DNA of 64,000 bases from WHUA01 sp963711215 (GTDB lineage: Bacteria > Pseudomonadota > Alphaproteobacteria > UBA8366), in assembly GCA_963711215.1 (NCBI GenBank), contig CAVQDH010000011.1, positions 62,001-126,000 on the forward strand. Reading direction: 5' to 3'. Every line of letters starts with the position of its first letter. The stretch's first letter is position 1. The translations under genes and the position numbers were made by a program. Shown in pieces: positions 41,710 to 54,064 of the stretch. The notes under the pieces were generated by a model. That model was not told the DNA's origin and ran no database searches. It saw only the letters and a program-made list of their open reading frames with translations.

Positions 41710-43147
41710 ATGCCTATCAACGCTTTTTCCGGCGGTTCCGGAACCGTTCTGACGTGGATCACGGTCATTCTGCTGACCGTCCTCGCGCTCTACCTGACGC
41801 GCGGGCCGGCGCATAATGCCATCCGCTCGCTGTGCCGCGTCCTGCATGCGGCGCTGCGCATGGCATCCGTCTCGGTCTTCCGGGCGGAGGTCCGCTTGGG
41901 CGAGCGCAACCGCGAGGTCCTGCTCGCGGCCGGGCGCGAGGCCTCGGAGCGCATCATCGAGCGCGAGTTCGAGCGCATGCAGGCGGCGGTCCATCGCGAC
42001 CTCGCCGAATGCCCGACCCTGCAGCGCGATATGCAGGAGCAGCTCAAGCGGATCGAGGAAGATCACGCGCAAAGCACCGACGTGCCGCCCGCCCCTCCGG
42101 GCTGGGCGCATGCCGTCGAGGCGGTCGCCAACATCCCGTCCAAGGGCGATCCGATGGTCGCCAACATCCTGGAGAAGATCCACGAATCGCTGGTCGAGGC
42201 CCAGGACAAGGCGCGCGAGGAATACCGCACCGCCACCCGCAACCGCCATCAGCATCTGAAGGCGATGCTGCCGCACTGGCGCAAGCTCGGCCAGAGCCTG
42301 GCCCAGATGGACAAGAATGTCGGCAGCCTGATCCATCGCTCGAAGGTCGTCGACCGGCAGATGGACGAATACGAGAACATCCTGAAGAATTCCGACCGGG
42401 CGCTCCGGATGCTGTCGTCCTCGTCGCTGGTGCAGTTCTTCATCTCGCTCCTGGTGCTCGGGATCGCGATCGGCGGCGCGATGATCAACTTCCACCTGAT
42501 CGCCCGGCCGATGGCCGAGATGGTCGGCGGCAACAGCTATATCGGCGACTTCAAGATCTCCGACGTGGCTGCGCTCGTCATCATCATGGTGGAGATCTCC
42601 ATGGGGCTGTTCCTGATGGAATCGCTCCGCGTCACCCGGCTGTTTCCGGTGATCAGCGCGCTGCCCGACGTCATGCGCGTCCGCATGATCTGGATCACCT
42701 TCGCGATCCTGCTGTGCCTCGCCAGCGTCGAGGCGGGCCTCGCCTATCTGCGCGAGATCCTGCTGCAGGACGAGCTGGCGACCAGCGCGGTGCTGCGCGG
42801 CGACAAGGGCGCGCTGACGACCACGAGCTTCATGTGGATCACCACGGTGGCGCAGATGGGCATGGGCTTTATCCTGCCCTTCGCGCTGACCTTCGTCGCG
42901 ATCCCGCTCGAGACCTTCGTCCACTCGCTGCGCACGGTGATGGGATTGGCGGGGGGCGCGCTGCTGCGCGCGCTCGCGGTCGCCCTCCGCGTGCTCGGCG
43001 GCGCCACCTATCACCTGGGCCAGGTGCTGGTCGACGTTTACGACATGGTGATCTTCCTGCCGCTCTGGCTCGAGCGGCGGATCAAGGCGCACGGCCTGAT
43101 CGACACCAAGGAGATCCGAGGCTTATTCCGCACGAGAGGTGCTGTGA
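41710..43147 (+). CDS. Multi-span membrane protein, partner of a VWA lipoprotein (one-base slip near end)
   Basis: I do not recognise this protein of about 478 residues. It has an N-terminal membrane helix (VLTWITVILLTVLALYL), a long charged, coiled-coil-like segment (REASERIIEREFERMQAAVH, MQEQLKRIEEDHAQS), and then four or more membrane spans (LVQFFISLLVLGIAIGGAMI, AALVIIMVEISMGLFLMESL, MIWITFAILLCLASVEAGLA, MGMGFILPFALTFVAIPLE). As given the frame runs on into the VWA gene. Dropping one C at 43116-43117 gives an end EAYSAREVL and a TGA at 43145 that overlaps the next ATG (TGATG), the normal layout of coupled genes. The role is unknown. Confidence 0.68.
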
Positions 43148-43797
43148 TGAAGCGCTTTGGCTTTGCCCTGGCGGCGCTCGCGCTGCTCGCCCTCACGGGC
43201 TGCGGCGAGGAGAAGCCGCATAACCGCGGCGTCTATCTGCTGATGGATACCTCCGGCACCTATACGGACGAGCTCCGCAAGGCGCAGCAGATCATCAATG
43301 CCATGCTGACCCGTCTCGATCCGGGCGATTCCTTCGCGGTCGCCCGCATCAACACGGGCAGCTTCACCGAGAAGGACATCGTCGCCAAGGTCACCTTCGA
43401 CGACCGGCCGAGCATCGCCAACAAGGAGAAACGGCAGTTCCGCGACACCATCGGCCAGTTCGTCAAGACTGTGAAGCCGTCGCACTACACCGACATCACC
43501 GGCGGTATTCTCCAGGCCTCCGAGTTCCTCAACGAGAAGAACACGGGCAGGAAGACGATCATCATCTTCTCGGACCTTGCCGAGGACCTGAAGAAGGGGT
43601 ATGTGCGGGACATCGCGCTGCCGCTCGACGGCTTCGACGTGGTCGCGCTCAACGTAACGAAGCTGCATAGCGATAACGTGGACCCGCGCGAATATCTCAA
43701 CCGCCTGGCCGACTGGCAGCACAAGGTCGAGGCCGGCGGCGGCAAGTGGCGGGTCATCAACGACTTGGATCGGCTGGATAGGGTGCTGATCAACTGA
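43147..43797 (+). CDS. VWA-domain lipoprotein
   Basis: The 216-residue protein starts with a lipoprotein signal (FALAALALLALTGCGEEK, lipobox L-T-G-C). The rest is a von Willebrand A-type fold: VYLLMDTSGTYTDELRKAQQ with a MIDAS-like D-x-S-G-T in place of D-x-S-x-S, YTDITGGILQASEFL and KTIIIFSDLAEDLKKG, which holds a second metal-site Asp. VWA domains bind protein partners through a metal ion. Its tight coupling to the upstream membrane protein implies that the two form an envelope complex. A strong palindrome follows the gene. Confidence 0.75.
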   Translation: MKRFGFALAALALLALTGCGEEKPHNRGVYLLMDTSGTYTDELRKAQQIINAMLTRLDPGDSFAVARINTGSFTEKDIVAKVTFDDRPSIANKEKRQFRDTIGQFVKTVKPSHYTDITGGILQASEFLNEKNTGRKTIIIFSDLAEDLKKGYVRDIALPLDGFDVVALNVTKLHSDNVDPREYLNRLADWQHKVEAGGGKWRVINDLDRLDRVLIN

Positions 43798-43831
43798 CCG
43801 AATAACGCCCAAGAAGACGCATCCCTTCGTG

Positions 43832-43855
43832 CGCCCCGCCCTCACCGGCGGGGCG
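43832..43855. terminator. Palindrome after the VWA gene
   Basis: CGCCCCGCC pairs perfectly with GGCGGGGCG around a six-base loop, 35 bases past the VWA stop. A second palindrome (CCTCTCCGCCC with GGGCGGAGAGG, 43911-43935) follows. Neither has a good T-run; they may end transcription with Rho or stabilise the message. Confidence 0.55.
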
Positions 43856-44067
43856 TTGCGATTCGGGGGGGCGGGTTGGCGCGTTTTCCGAGGCTGTGAT
43901 GCTGCATCCCCCTCTCCGCCCTTGGGGGCGGAGAGGGTTGTTCCCCCCGTAACCGTCGCCACGATCCAGTCGGCACCGCGCAGGGCGGCAAAGCGCCTTG
44001 CCAGGGCGCGCCGCAGCGCTTAGCGTTGCGGTATCCGTCCCCGCCTCCCGATCCCGGGAAACCCCGC

Positions 44068-45054
44068 ATGTCCGAAAGCTACAAGGTTCTCGTCACCACC
44101 AACCGTTTTCCCGAGCACGCGCTGGCCCAGCTGACGGCGCGCGGCGTGCGCTATTTCCAGGTTCCCTACCCGGCGGATGCCGAGGCGATGCGCGAGATCG
44201 CCGCCCGCGAGCAGGTCGACGGCATCCTGGTGCGCCATGCGCTTGTGCCCGCGCCGGTGATCGAGGCGAGTCCACGGCTCCGCGCGGTCTCGAAGATGGG
44301 CACCGGGGTCTCGGAAATTGCCGTTGCCGCGGCGACCGCGCGCGGCGTGCCGGTCGCCAACACGCGCGGCATGAACGCGGAAGCGGTCGCCCAGCTCACC
44401 GTCGGGCTGATCTACGCCGTGGTCCGCCGCATCCCGCACAACGACGGGACCATCCGCAAGGGCGGCTGGGACAAGCAGGTCTACCCCTATACGAAGCTCG
44501 ACGGAACTTGCCTCGGCCTCGTCGGTTTCGGCGCGATCGGCCGGCGGGTGGCCGAACTGATGCGGCCGCTTGGCATGATCTTCCTGACTTACAGCCCGCG
44601 GGTGCCGCCGGCCGACATCCCGGACTGGGTACGGCAGGTCGACGATATCGACACGCTGGTCGAGGCTTCCGACATCGTCAGCCTGCACAATGCGCTGACG
44701 CCCGAGACGCGCCACATGTTCGATGCCGAGCGTCTCGCCCGCATGAAGCCCTCCGCCTATCTCATCAACACCGCGCGCGGCGCCATCGTCGACGAGGCAG
44801 CGCTGGCCGCGGCGCTGCGCGACGGCACCATCGCCGGGGCGGCGCTCGACGTCTTCACGACGGAGCCGATCGAGCACGACAATCCGCTGATCGGGGCGCC
44901 GAATACCGTGCTGACCGCGCATATCGGGGCGCTCACCCAGGAGTCCGAGGACGCGGGCAGCAGCGCCGCCGTCGACAACCTCCTGGCGCTGCTCGACGGG
45001 CGGCTCGAAGACCGCCGCCTCGTGGTCAACCCGGAGACACTTTCCGCGTTGTAA
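44068..45054 (+). CDS. D-isomer-specific 2-hydroxyacid dehydrogenase
   Basis: The 328-residue protein resembles phosphoglycerate dehydrogenase-type enzymes. It has GTGVSEIAVAAATARGVPVA, the NAD fold GLVGFGAIGRRVAELM, LINTARGAIVDEAALAAAL (catalytic Arg), TTEPIEHDNPLIGAPN (Glu) and LTAHIGALTQES (His). It lacks the ACT domain of SerA and is the usual length for a hydroxyacid or glyoxylate reductase. The ATG at 44068 is used over an upstream in-frame ATG because similarity starts there. The substrate is unknown. Confidence 0.9.
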   Translation: MSESYKVLVTTNRFPEHALAQLTARGVRYFQVPYPADAEAMREIAAREQVDGILVRHALVPAPVIEASPRLRAVSKMGTGVSEIAVAAATARGVPVANTRGMNAEAVAQLTVGLIYAVVRRIPHNDGTIRKGGWDKQVYPYTKLDGTCLGLVGFGAIGRRVAELMRPLGMIFLTYSPRVPPADIPDWVRQVDDIDTLVEASDIVSLHNALTPETRHMFDAERLARMKPSAYLINTARGAIVDEAALAAALRDGTIAGAALDVFTTEPIEHDNPLIGAPNTVLTAHIGALTQESEDAGSSAAVDNLLALLDGRLEDRRLVVNPETLSAL

Positions 45055-45243
45055 TCTTCCGTGGAACGGCTACTCGGAATTGTATCGCCAGGCGTCTCTG
45101 AACGGCATCGATGGCATTGGGCCAAGCGCTTGCGCTACCGGCATTATTTGTGGTTTCGCAGCATTTAACGATGATTAAACAGATTCCGGTGTATCCCTTC
45201 ACCGTGCGCGCGGACTCCCAGTCCCCGGCCGGGTGGGATACGG

Positions 45244-46518
45244 ATGGAAATTGTCCTCAAGGGATCGCTAGGCCTCATCGGCTTCATCGGCATTGCGTGG
45301 CTTCTGTCCGAGAACCGGATGGGGGTCCCTTGGCGTCAACAGGCGAAGCTGGTCACGGTCGGGCTCGCGCTCCAGATCGGCTTGGCCCTGCTTCTGCTTA
45401 AATTCTTCTTTTTCAAGGAAGTCTTCCTCGTTCTGAACGGCGTCGTCTGGGCGCTGCAGGATGCGACGAACGCCGGCACCACCTTCGTCTTCGGCTTCCT
45501 CGGCGGCGGCGACCTGCCTTTCGTGCCGACCGACGCGGGCAAGGCCTACGTCTTCGCCTTGCGCGCTTTGCCGCTGGTGATCGTGGTGAGCGCGCTTTCG
45601 GCGCTGCTGTTCCATTGGCGCATTCTGCCCGTGATCGTCCGGGGCCTCGCCTGGCTGCTCCAGAAGGCGTTCGGCATCGGCGGCCCGCTCGGCGTCGCGG
45701 CCGGCGCGAATGCCTTCCTCGGCATGGTGGAGGCGCCGCTCCTCATCCGGCCCTATCTCAGCCGCCTCAGCCGGGGCGAGCTGTTCGCGGTCATGACCTG
45801 CGGCATGGCGACGATCGCCGGCACCGTCATGGTGCTGTTCGCCACCATCCTCGAGCCGGTCGTCAATGACGCGATCGGCCAGCTCCTCGTCGCCTCGCTG
45901 ATCAACCTTCCGGTCGCCATCCTGATCGCCCGCATCATGGTGCCGGACACCGAGCCGCCGACCGGCGACGACATCCCGCTCGGCAGCATCGACGCGGAGA
46001 CCACGCCGTCGAGCACGCTGGAAGCGATCACCCACGGCACCGTCGCCGGCGTCCGGCTGGTCATCAACATCATCGGCATGCTGATCGTCGCGGTCGCCTT
46101 CGTGAACCTGTCCAACCACCTGCTGGATTTCCTGCCCTATGTGCACAACGACCCGATCACGCTGGAACGGCTGTTCGGCTGGCTGTTCGCGCCGGTCGCC
46201 TGGCTGATGGGCGTGAGCGACTGGGGCCAGGCGCAGATCGCGGGGCAGCTGCTCGGCACCAAGCTGATCCTGAACGAGCTGATCGCCTATACCAAGCTCG
46301 CCGCGCTGCCCGACGACGCGCTCAGCGACCGGGTCCGCCTGATGATGACCTACGCGCTATGCGGTTTCGCCAATTTCGGCGGCCTCGGCATCATGATCGG
46401 CGGGCTCACCACCATGGTGCCCGCGCGGCGCAGCGAGATGGTGCATCTCAGCCTGAAGTCGCTGATCGCCGGCACCATCGCCAACTGCATGACCGGCACG
46501 CTGATCGGCATGCTGTGA
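45244..46518 (+). CDS. NupC/CNT-family nucleoside transporter
   Basis: This 424-residue protein has about ten membrane spans and the concentrative nucleoside transporter signatures: LGVAAGANAFLGMVEAPLLI, RPYLSRLSRGELFAVMTCGM, GTVMVLFATIL, GTKLILNELIAYTKLAAL and a glycine-rich end (CGFANFGGLGIMIGGLTTMV). CNT carriers import nucleosides with sodium or protons. It stands alone, followed by an inverted-repeat pair. Confidence 0.92.
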   Translation: MEIVLKGSLGLIGFIGIAWLLSENRMGVPWRQQAKLVTVGLALQIGLALLLLKFFFFKEVFLVLNGVVWALQDATNAGTTFVFGFLGGGDLPFVPTDAGKAYVFALRALPLVIVVSALSALLFHWRILPVIVRGLAWLLQKAFGIGGPLGVAAGANAFLGMVEAPLLIRPYLSRLSRGELFAVMTCGMATIAGTVMVLFATILEPVVNDAIGQLLVASLINLPVAILIARIMVPDTEPPTGDDIPLGSIDAETTPSSTLEAITHGTVAGVRLVINIIGMLIVAVAFVNLSNHLLDFLPYVHNDPITLERLFGWLFAPVAWLMGVSDWGQAQIAGQLLGTKLILNELIAYTKLAALPDDALSDRVRLMMTYALCGFANFGGLGIMIGGLTTMVPARRSEMVHLSLKSLIAGTIANCMTGTLIGML

Positions 46519-46528
46519 CGCACCGATG

Positions 46529-46616
46529 AACTCGCGGATCAAGTCCGCGAGTGACGAGGTTAATTTGATATCAAATCCTAGACGTCATTGCCGGACTTGA
46601 TCCGGCAATCCACGGA
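46529..46616. repeat. CCGGACTTGATCCGG-type repeat pair
   Basis: Two palindromes, CTCGCGGATCAAGTCCGCGAG (arms CTCGCGGA and TCCGCGAG) and TTGCCGGACTTGATCCGGCA, share the core GGATCAAGTCC in opposite orientation. They lie between the convergent CNT and malate synthase genes. Sequences of this kind are widespread between genes in alphaproteobacteria. Confidence 0.7.
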
Positions 46617-46667
46617 CGGCATCGGGACATCTGCGCCCTGGCACCCAATGGCGCCCTGGAATCGATC

Positions 46668-48848
46668 CTACGCCCCGAACTTGCGCTTCGCCTCCAGCCG
46701 CCGGCTGGTCAGGATGAACTCGGTGTAGCCGTTGGGCTGGATGCGCCCCTGGAAGACCAGGTCGCAGGCGGCCTTGAAGGCGATGCTGGCGTCGAAATCG
46801 GCCGCCATGGGCCGGTAGGCCGGATCGCCCTCGTTCTGCTTGTCGACGACCGCGGCCATGCGCTTCATCGTCGCCATCACCTGCTCCTCGCTGCACACCT
46901 TGTGGTGCAGCCAGTTGGCGATGTGCTGGCTCGAGATGCGCAGCGTCGCCCGGTCCTCCATCAGCCCGACATTGTTGATGTCGGGCACCTTGGAACAGCC
47001 GACGCCCTGGTCGACCCAGCGCACCACGTAGCCGAGGATGCCCTGGGCGTTGTTGTCGAGCTCCTGCTGGATCGCGTCCGCCGGCCAGTTCGGGCGCTCG
47101 GCGACCGGGATCGAGAGGATGGCGTCGAGATCGGCGCGCTTGCGCTTGGCCGAGCTTGTCCTGCAGCGCCGGCCACGTCGACCTGGTGGTAGTGGATCGC
47201 GTGCAGGGTCGCCGCGGTCGGCGACGGCACCCAGGCGGTGTTGGCGCCGGCCTTGGGATGGGCGATCTTGGCCGCCAGCATGTCGGCCATCTTGTCCGGC
47301 ATCGCCCACATGCCCTTGCCGATCTGCGCCTTGCCCTTGAGCCCGCATTCGAGCCCGATATCGACGTTCCAGTCCTCATAGGCCTGGATCCAGGGCGCGC
47401 CCTTCATGTCGCCCTTGCGGATCATCGGCCCGGCCTCCATCGAGGTGTGGATCTCGTCGCCGGTGCGGTCGAGGAAGCCGGTGTTGATGAAGACGACCCG
47501 GCCGGCCGCCGCGCGGATGCATTCCTTGAGGTTGACCGTGGTCCGGCGCTCCTCGTCCATGATGCCCATCTTGACCGTGGCGCGCTCCAGGCCGAGCGCG
47601 TCCTCGACCCCGGCGAACAGCGTATCGGCGAAGGCGACCTCCGCCGGCCCGTGCATCTTCGGCTTGACGATGTAGACCGAGCCGGCGCGGCTGTTGCGGA
47701 AGTGGCCGTCGCCCGTCAGGTCGTGCATCGCGATCAGGACCGTGGCCATCGCGTCCAGCAGGCCCTCGAGCACCGCGTTGCCGTCGCGGTCGAGCACGGC
47801 GTCGTTGGTCATGTGGTGGCCGACGTTGCGCACCAGCATCAGGCTGCGGCCGGGCAGCGTCAGCGCCGCGCCGTCGGGCGCGGTGTAGCCGCGGTCCGGC
47901 TCCAGGCTGCGGTCGACCATGCCGCCGCCCTTCTCGAAGCGCGCGGTGAGGTCGCCCTTCATCAGGCCGAGCCAGTTGCGGTAGGCCGCGACCTTGTCCG
48001 CGGCGTCCACGGTCGCGACCGAATCCTCGCAGTCCATGATCGTGGTGACGGCGGATTCCAGGATCAGGTCCGCCACGCCGGCCGGGTCGTCCTTGCCGAC
48101 GACGGTGTCGCGGTCGATCCGGATCTCGACATGCATGCCGTGGTTGGCCAGGAGCACCGCCTCGGGCCTGGCCGCGTCGCCCCGGTAGCCCTTGAATTTC
48201 TTGGGATCCTTGAGGCCCGTCTTGCCGCCGTCCGGCGAGCGTCACCGCGAGCTTTCCGTCCGCCACGGCGTAGAGCGCGGCGTCCTTGTGGGAGCCCTTG
48301 GCGAGCGGCGCCGCCTCGTCCAGGAAGGCGCGCGCGAAGTCGATGACCTTGCGGCCGCGCGCCGGGTTGTAGCCCTTGCCGCGCGTCGCGCCGTCCGTCT
48401 CCGGGATGGCGTCGGTGCCGTAGAGCGCGTCGTAGAGGCTGCCCCAGCGCGCATTGGCGGCGTTCAGCGCATAGCGCGCATTGGTCAGCGGCACGACGAG
48501 CTGCGGCCCGGCGATCGACGCGATCTCGGGGTCGACCTTGGTGGTGGCGATCGCGAAGGCCTTGCCCTCGGGCACGATGTAGCCGATCTCGACGAGAAAC
48601 TTGCGGTAGGCGGCGATGTCCGCCGCGCGCCCGGCGTGGTCACGGTGCCACGCGTCGATCTTTTCCTGCAGCGCGTTGCGCTCGTCCAGCAGCGCCCGGT
48701 TCTTCGGCGTCAGCTCCTGGACCAGGTTGTCCAGTCCCGTCCAGAACTGCCGGTCGGTGACGCCCGTGCCGGGGATCGCTTCCTCATTGATGAAGTCGTA
48801 CAGCGTGCGTGCAATCAGTAGGCCGCCGACCTCAATCCGCTCCGTCAT
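46668..48848 (-). pseudogene. glcB: Malate synthase G, three one-base frame breaks
   Basis: Malate synthase G condenses glyoxylate with acetyl-CoA in the glyoxylate and glycolate pathways. The protein begins MTERIEVGGLLIARTLYDFI and includes NAANARWGSLYDALYGTDAI, TTIMDCEDSVATVDAADKVA (catalytic acidic region), IVKPKMHGPAEVAFADTLFA, RTTVNLKECIRAAAGRVVFI and NTGFLDRTGDEIHTSMEAGP. Breaks lie at 48232-48235, 47167-47172 and 47148-47152. Each is one extra base, and without them the length is 725 residues, matching the family (about 723). Three insertions in an otherwise perfect housekeeping enzyme point to assembly error. Confidence 0.93.
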
Positions 48849-49028
48849 TCCCGAACTCTCCCTTCGCTCCCTCGGCGCCGTTCAGACGCCAAACCGCGGC
48901 TGGCCAAACCACAACCGCCAAACCCCAAGCATAGCGCACACCGCAATGCAGCAAAACCGCCCAGATACACGATTGATGGTCTTGAGCGGCACGGCCCGGT
49001 CACAGTGTCGCACCTGCGAAAACGGCGC

Positions 49029-49797
49029 TTACCGGGCTGCCGAGCTGCCGTCCGCCGCGGCGGAGAGCGAGGCGCTTTGCGGGTGCTGCTGGATCACTTC
49101 ATAGGCGATGGTCAGGCTCTTCTGGCGGTTCATCCCCGCCCGGATGCGCCAGTCGTACAGCACGCGGATCGCCAGGATGTCCCAAGGGGAATAGTCGTCG
49201 GAGCGCGCCGAGGAGTCCCGCAGGGCGAGCACCGAGTGGATCTCGCTCGGACGGGTCGGGCACCAGTGGCTGTCGAAGCCGAGCACATGCATGAATTCGT
49301 GCTTGAGGCAATCGGTATAGCCTTCGCTCAGCACCATGAAGCCGACCTGGAGCGTGCCGCCCACGCCGCGGGTCTCGGTCTGGCAGACGACGTCGCGCGT
49401 CCGGTACAGGCGCCGGAAGGTCGGCCGGGGAAACAGCTTGACCGTGATCGTGTTCGCGGCCCCCGGCTTGCGACACGGTTCCCGGCGGCATCAGCGTGAA
49501 CGGCAGGCCGGTCCAGCGGCTGAACCGGTCCAGCACCTCGCCGACCTCGCCGCGCAGCTTTTCCGCCGGCCCGTCGAGAATGACGCGGACCGGCCCCGCC
49601 CATTTCCGTGCCCAGGGCGGGCGGTTGTTGAACGGGCCGTAATCGGCGGTCAGCGCCAGGGTATCGAAGAAATGGATGAATTCGGGGGTCAGCCGCGACG
49701 GCAGCTGCTGCTCGAAGGCGCGGCTGGCCGGCGCTGCGGCCGCCAGGGCCGCCACGCCGCAGATCAGAGCGAGAAACAAGCGACGAAACCGGTCCAT
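49029..49797 (-). pseudogene. Secreted DUF2927 metalloprotease-like protein, frameshifted
   Basis: An N-terminal signal peptide (LFLALICGVAALAAAAPASR then AF) precedes FIHFFDTLALTADYG and LDRFSRWTGLPFTLMPPGTV. A one-base slip at 49460-49464 follows (an extra base in a run of Cs). The other register reads TITVKLFPRPTFRRLYRTRD, SEGYTDCLKHEFMHVLGFDS and WDILAIRVLYDWRIRAGM. HEFMHVLGFDSH contains the HExxH zinc motif of DUF2927. Repaired length is 255 residues. It is probably periplasmic or secreted; substrate unknown. It lies downstream of coaD on the same strand. Confidence 0.8.
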
Positions 49798-49874
49798 TAC
49801 CGCCGTGCCATGCATATGGCAGGCGGAACGGCCGGCCATGCCGCCCATTAAACGCCCAATTGGTTAACTAACTG

Positions 49875-50384
49875 TTATTTCCGGGGAAATTTGCCCGCGA
49901 CGATCTCGGCAATGCGGGCCGGAACGAAGGGTTTGATGTTCCCGCCGAGCATCGCGATCTCCTTCACGAAGCGCGACGAGATGAAGTGGTTGCGGTCAGA
50001 GGCCATCAGGAAGACGGTCTCGATCTCGGCGTCGAGATAGCGGTTCATCGACGCCATCTGGAACTCGTACTCGAAGTCGGAAACCGCCCGGAGGCCGCGG
50101 ACGATGACGTCCGCCTTGTTCTGGCGGGCGAATTCCACCAGCAGGTTGTCGAACGGCTTGACCTCGATCTTGGCCCGCAGCACGGCGCCGTTGGAGGCGA
50201 TCTCGTCCCGCACCATCTGCACCCGCTCGTCGACGCTGAACATCGGCCCCTTGCCGATATTGCGGGCCACCGCCACGATCAGCGTGTCGACCATGTGATT
50301 GGCCGCCCGCTTGATGACATCGAGATGGCCGTTGGTGATCGGGTCGAACGTTCCCGGATACAGCCCGATACGCGCACTCGTCAT
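49875..50384 (-). CDS. coaD: Phosphopantetheine adenylyltransferase
   Basis: CoaD catalyses the fourth step of coenzyme A synthesis, adding AMP to 4'-phosphopantetheine. The 169-residue protein has GLYPGTFDPITNGHLDVIKR (nucleotide-binding T/HxGH-type site), VIVRGLRAVSDFEYEFQMAS and ISSRFVKEIAMLGG, all diagnostic. It begins 18 bases after gyrA on the same strand, an arrangement found in many alphaproteobacteria, and is probably co-transcribed with it. Confidence 0.97.
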   Translation of the reverse strand: MTSARIGLYPGTFDPITNGHLDVIKRAANHMVDTLIVAVARNIGKGPMFSVDERVQMVRDEIASNGAVLRAKIEVKPFDNLLVEFARQNKADVIVRGLRAVSDFEYEFQMASMNRYLDAEIETVFLMASDRNHFISSRFVKEIAMLGGNIKPFVPARIAEIVAGKFPRK

Positions 50385-50402
50385 TCTTTTCGGTTCCCTT
50401 CG

Positions 50403-53117
<2,715 letters not shown>

Positions 53118-53268
53118 GCTCAAGGCGTTTCGTCAATCCGAAAAAGGACAGGGATCATTCCCGGGAACAGCCGGCCGAACGGGCCATTTTGCGGTGCGGA
53201 ATGTAGCAGACGCGGCCGCCCGGAACAATGCGGAGAGGCCGGACTCCGGGCACCGGCGCCAAAATGAA

Positions 53269-53299
53269 GACGGGGAGCCCGCGATGCCGGCTCCCCGTC
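53269..53299 (-). terminator. Terminator after the first OmpA-type lipoprotein gene
   Basis: GACGGGGAGCC and GGCTCCCCGTC pair perfectly around a nine-base loop. On the minus strand it lies about 20 bases past the lipoprotein stop and is followed by TTCATTTT, as in an intrinsic terminator. It separates that gene from gyrA. Confidence 0.75.
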
Positions 53300-53319
53300 C
53301 CGAGAAAGGCGAAATTAGC

Positions 53320-53784
53320 CTATTTCATCAAATAGATCTCGGCGCGGCGCGCTTGCTCGCCGGAGGCAGTCTCGCCGGACGGGGCCTTGCCCGCGCCGGC
53401 AACTTCGACGGAGTCCACGCCGGCCTTCGACAGCTTTTGCTTGATCAATTCGGCGCGGCGCATCGAGAGCTGCTGATTGTACTTCAGGCTGCCGCGGCTG
53501 TCGGTATAGGCGACGACGCGGGCCTTGCCGACCTTCTCTTCCTTGATGGCGCTCATGGCCTTCGCCATGGTGTCTTCCGAAGGCTCGGTCAGGCTGGTGG
53601 AGTTGGACTTGAAGTAGACGACATACTTGTCCTGCTTGGCCTGGTCACTGGTGAAGGCGCTCTTCACCGTGCCGCCGAACTCCGACATCGAATCCGAGAC
53701 ATTGTTGCCCCATTCGGACATCGTGTCGCACGCGCCCAGCAGCGCGAGCATGCCGGTGGCAGCGAGTATCGCTTTGCACTTCAT
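53320..53784 (-). CDS. OmpA-family lipoprotein 1
   Basis: The 154-residue protein has a lipoprotein signal (AILAATGMLALLGACDTMSE, lipobox L-G-A-C), a short linker and an OmpA-like peptidoglycan-binding domain (YVVYFKSNSTSLTEPSEDTM, VVAYTDSRGSLKYNQQLSMR, RAELIKQKL, ARRAEIYLMK). It would tether the outer membrane to the cell wall. GGAGG lies before the ATG. A second relative lies at 58237-58695. The region upstream (53785-54064) is noncoding and AT-rich near 54000-54064. Confidence 0.9.
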   Translation of the reverse strand: MKCKAILAATGMLALLGACDTMSEWGNNVSDSMSEFGGTVKSAFTSDQAKQDKYVVYFKSNSTSLTEPSEDTMAKAMSAIKEEKVGKARVVAYTDSRGSLKYNQQLSMRRAELIKQKLSKAGVDSVEVAGAGKAPSGETASGEQARRAEIYLMK

Positions 53785-54064
53785 CGTTTCCCTCCTCGAC
53801 TTGGGCCGCCGCCCGGCGAACGGATGCGGGCAGCACGAAGCGCGGAAGCCGTCGTCCCCGCGGTGCGGCCGCTTTTCGTGCCGGCACCGCGCTTTCAGGG
53901 TCGGACGAACCGGCCGCGCGCACGGCCGAGTAGACCCCGCTTCGGGTTAATACTGTGTTAACGGAATACCGCCGCGGGGCCTGTCCGGCGGCCGTCATTT
54001 GTTGAAATAAATTCTTAGAATAGTTATATAATACATTGATTTTATTTATTTTATTAATTTTAAT

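Noticed and set aside
41710..43797. A genuine 695-residue fusion of membrane and VWA domains
   Set aside because: A lipoprotein signal with lipobox in the middle of the chain, and an ideal TGATG junction one base out of frame, favour two genes.
43829..43935. Seventh copy of the CCTCCCCC/GGGGGAGG family
   Set aside because: The palindromes after the VWA gene are GC-rich and similar in look, but their arms (CGCCCCGCC and CCTCTCCGCCC) differ from the family units.
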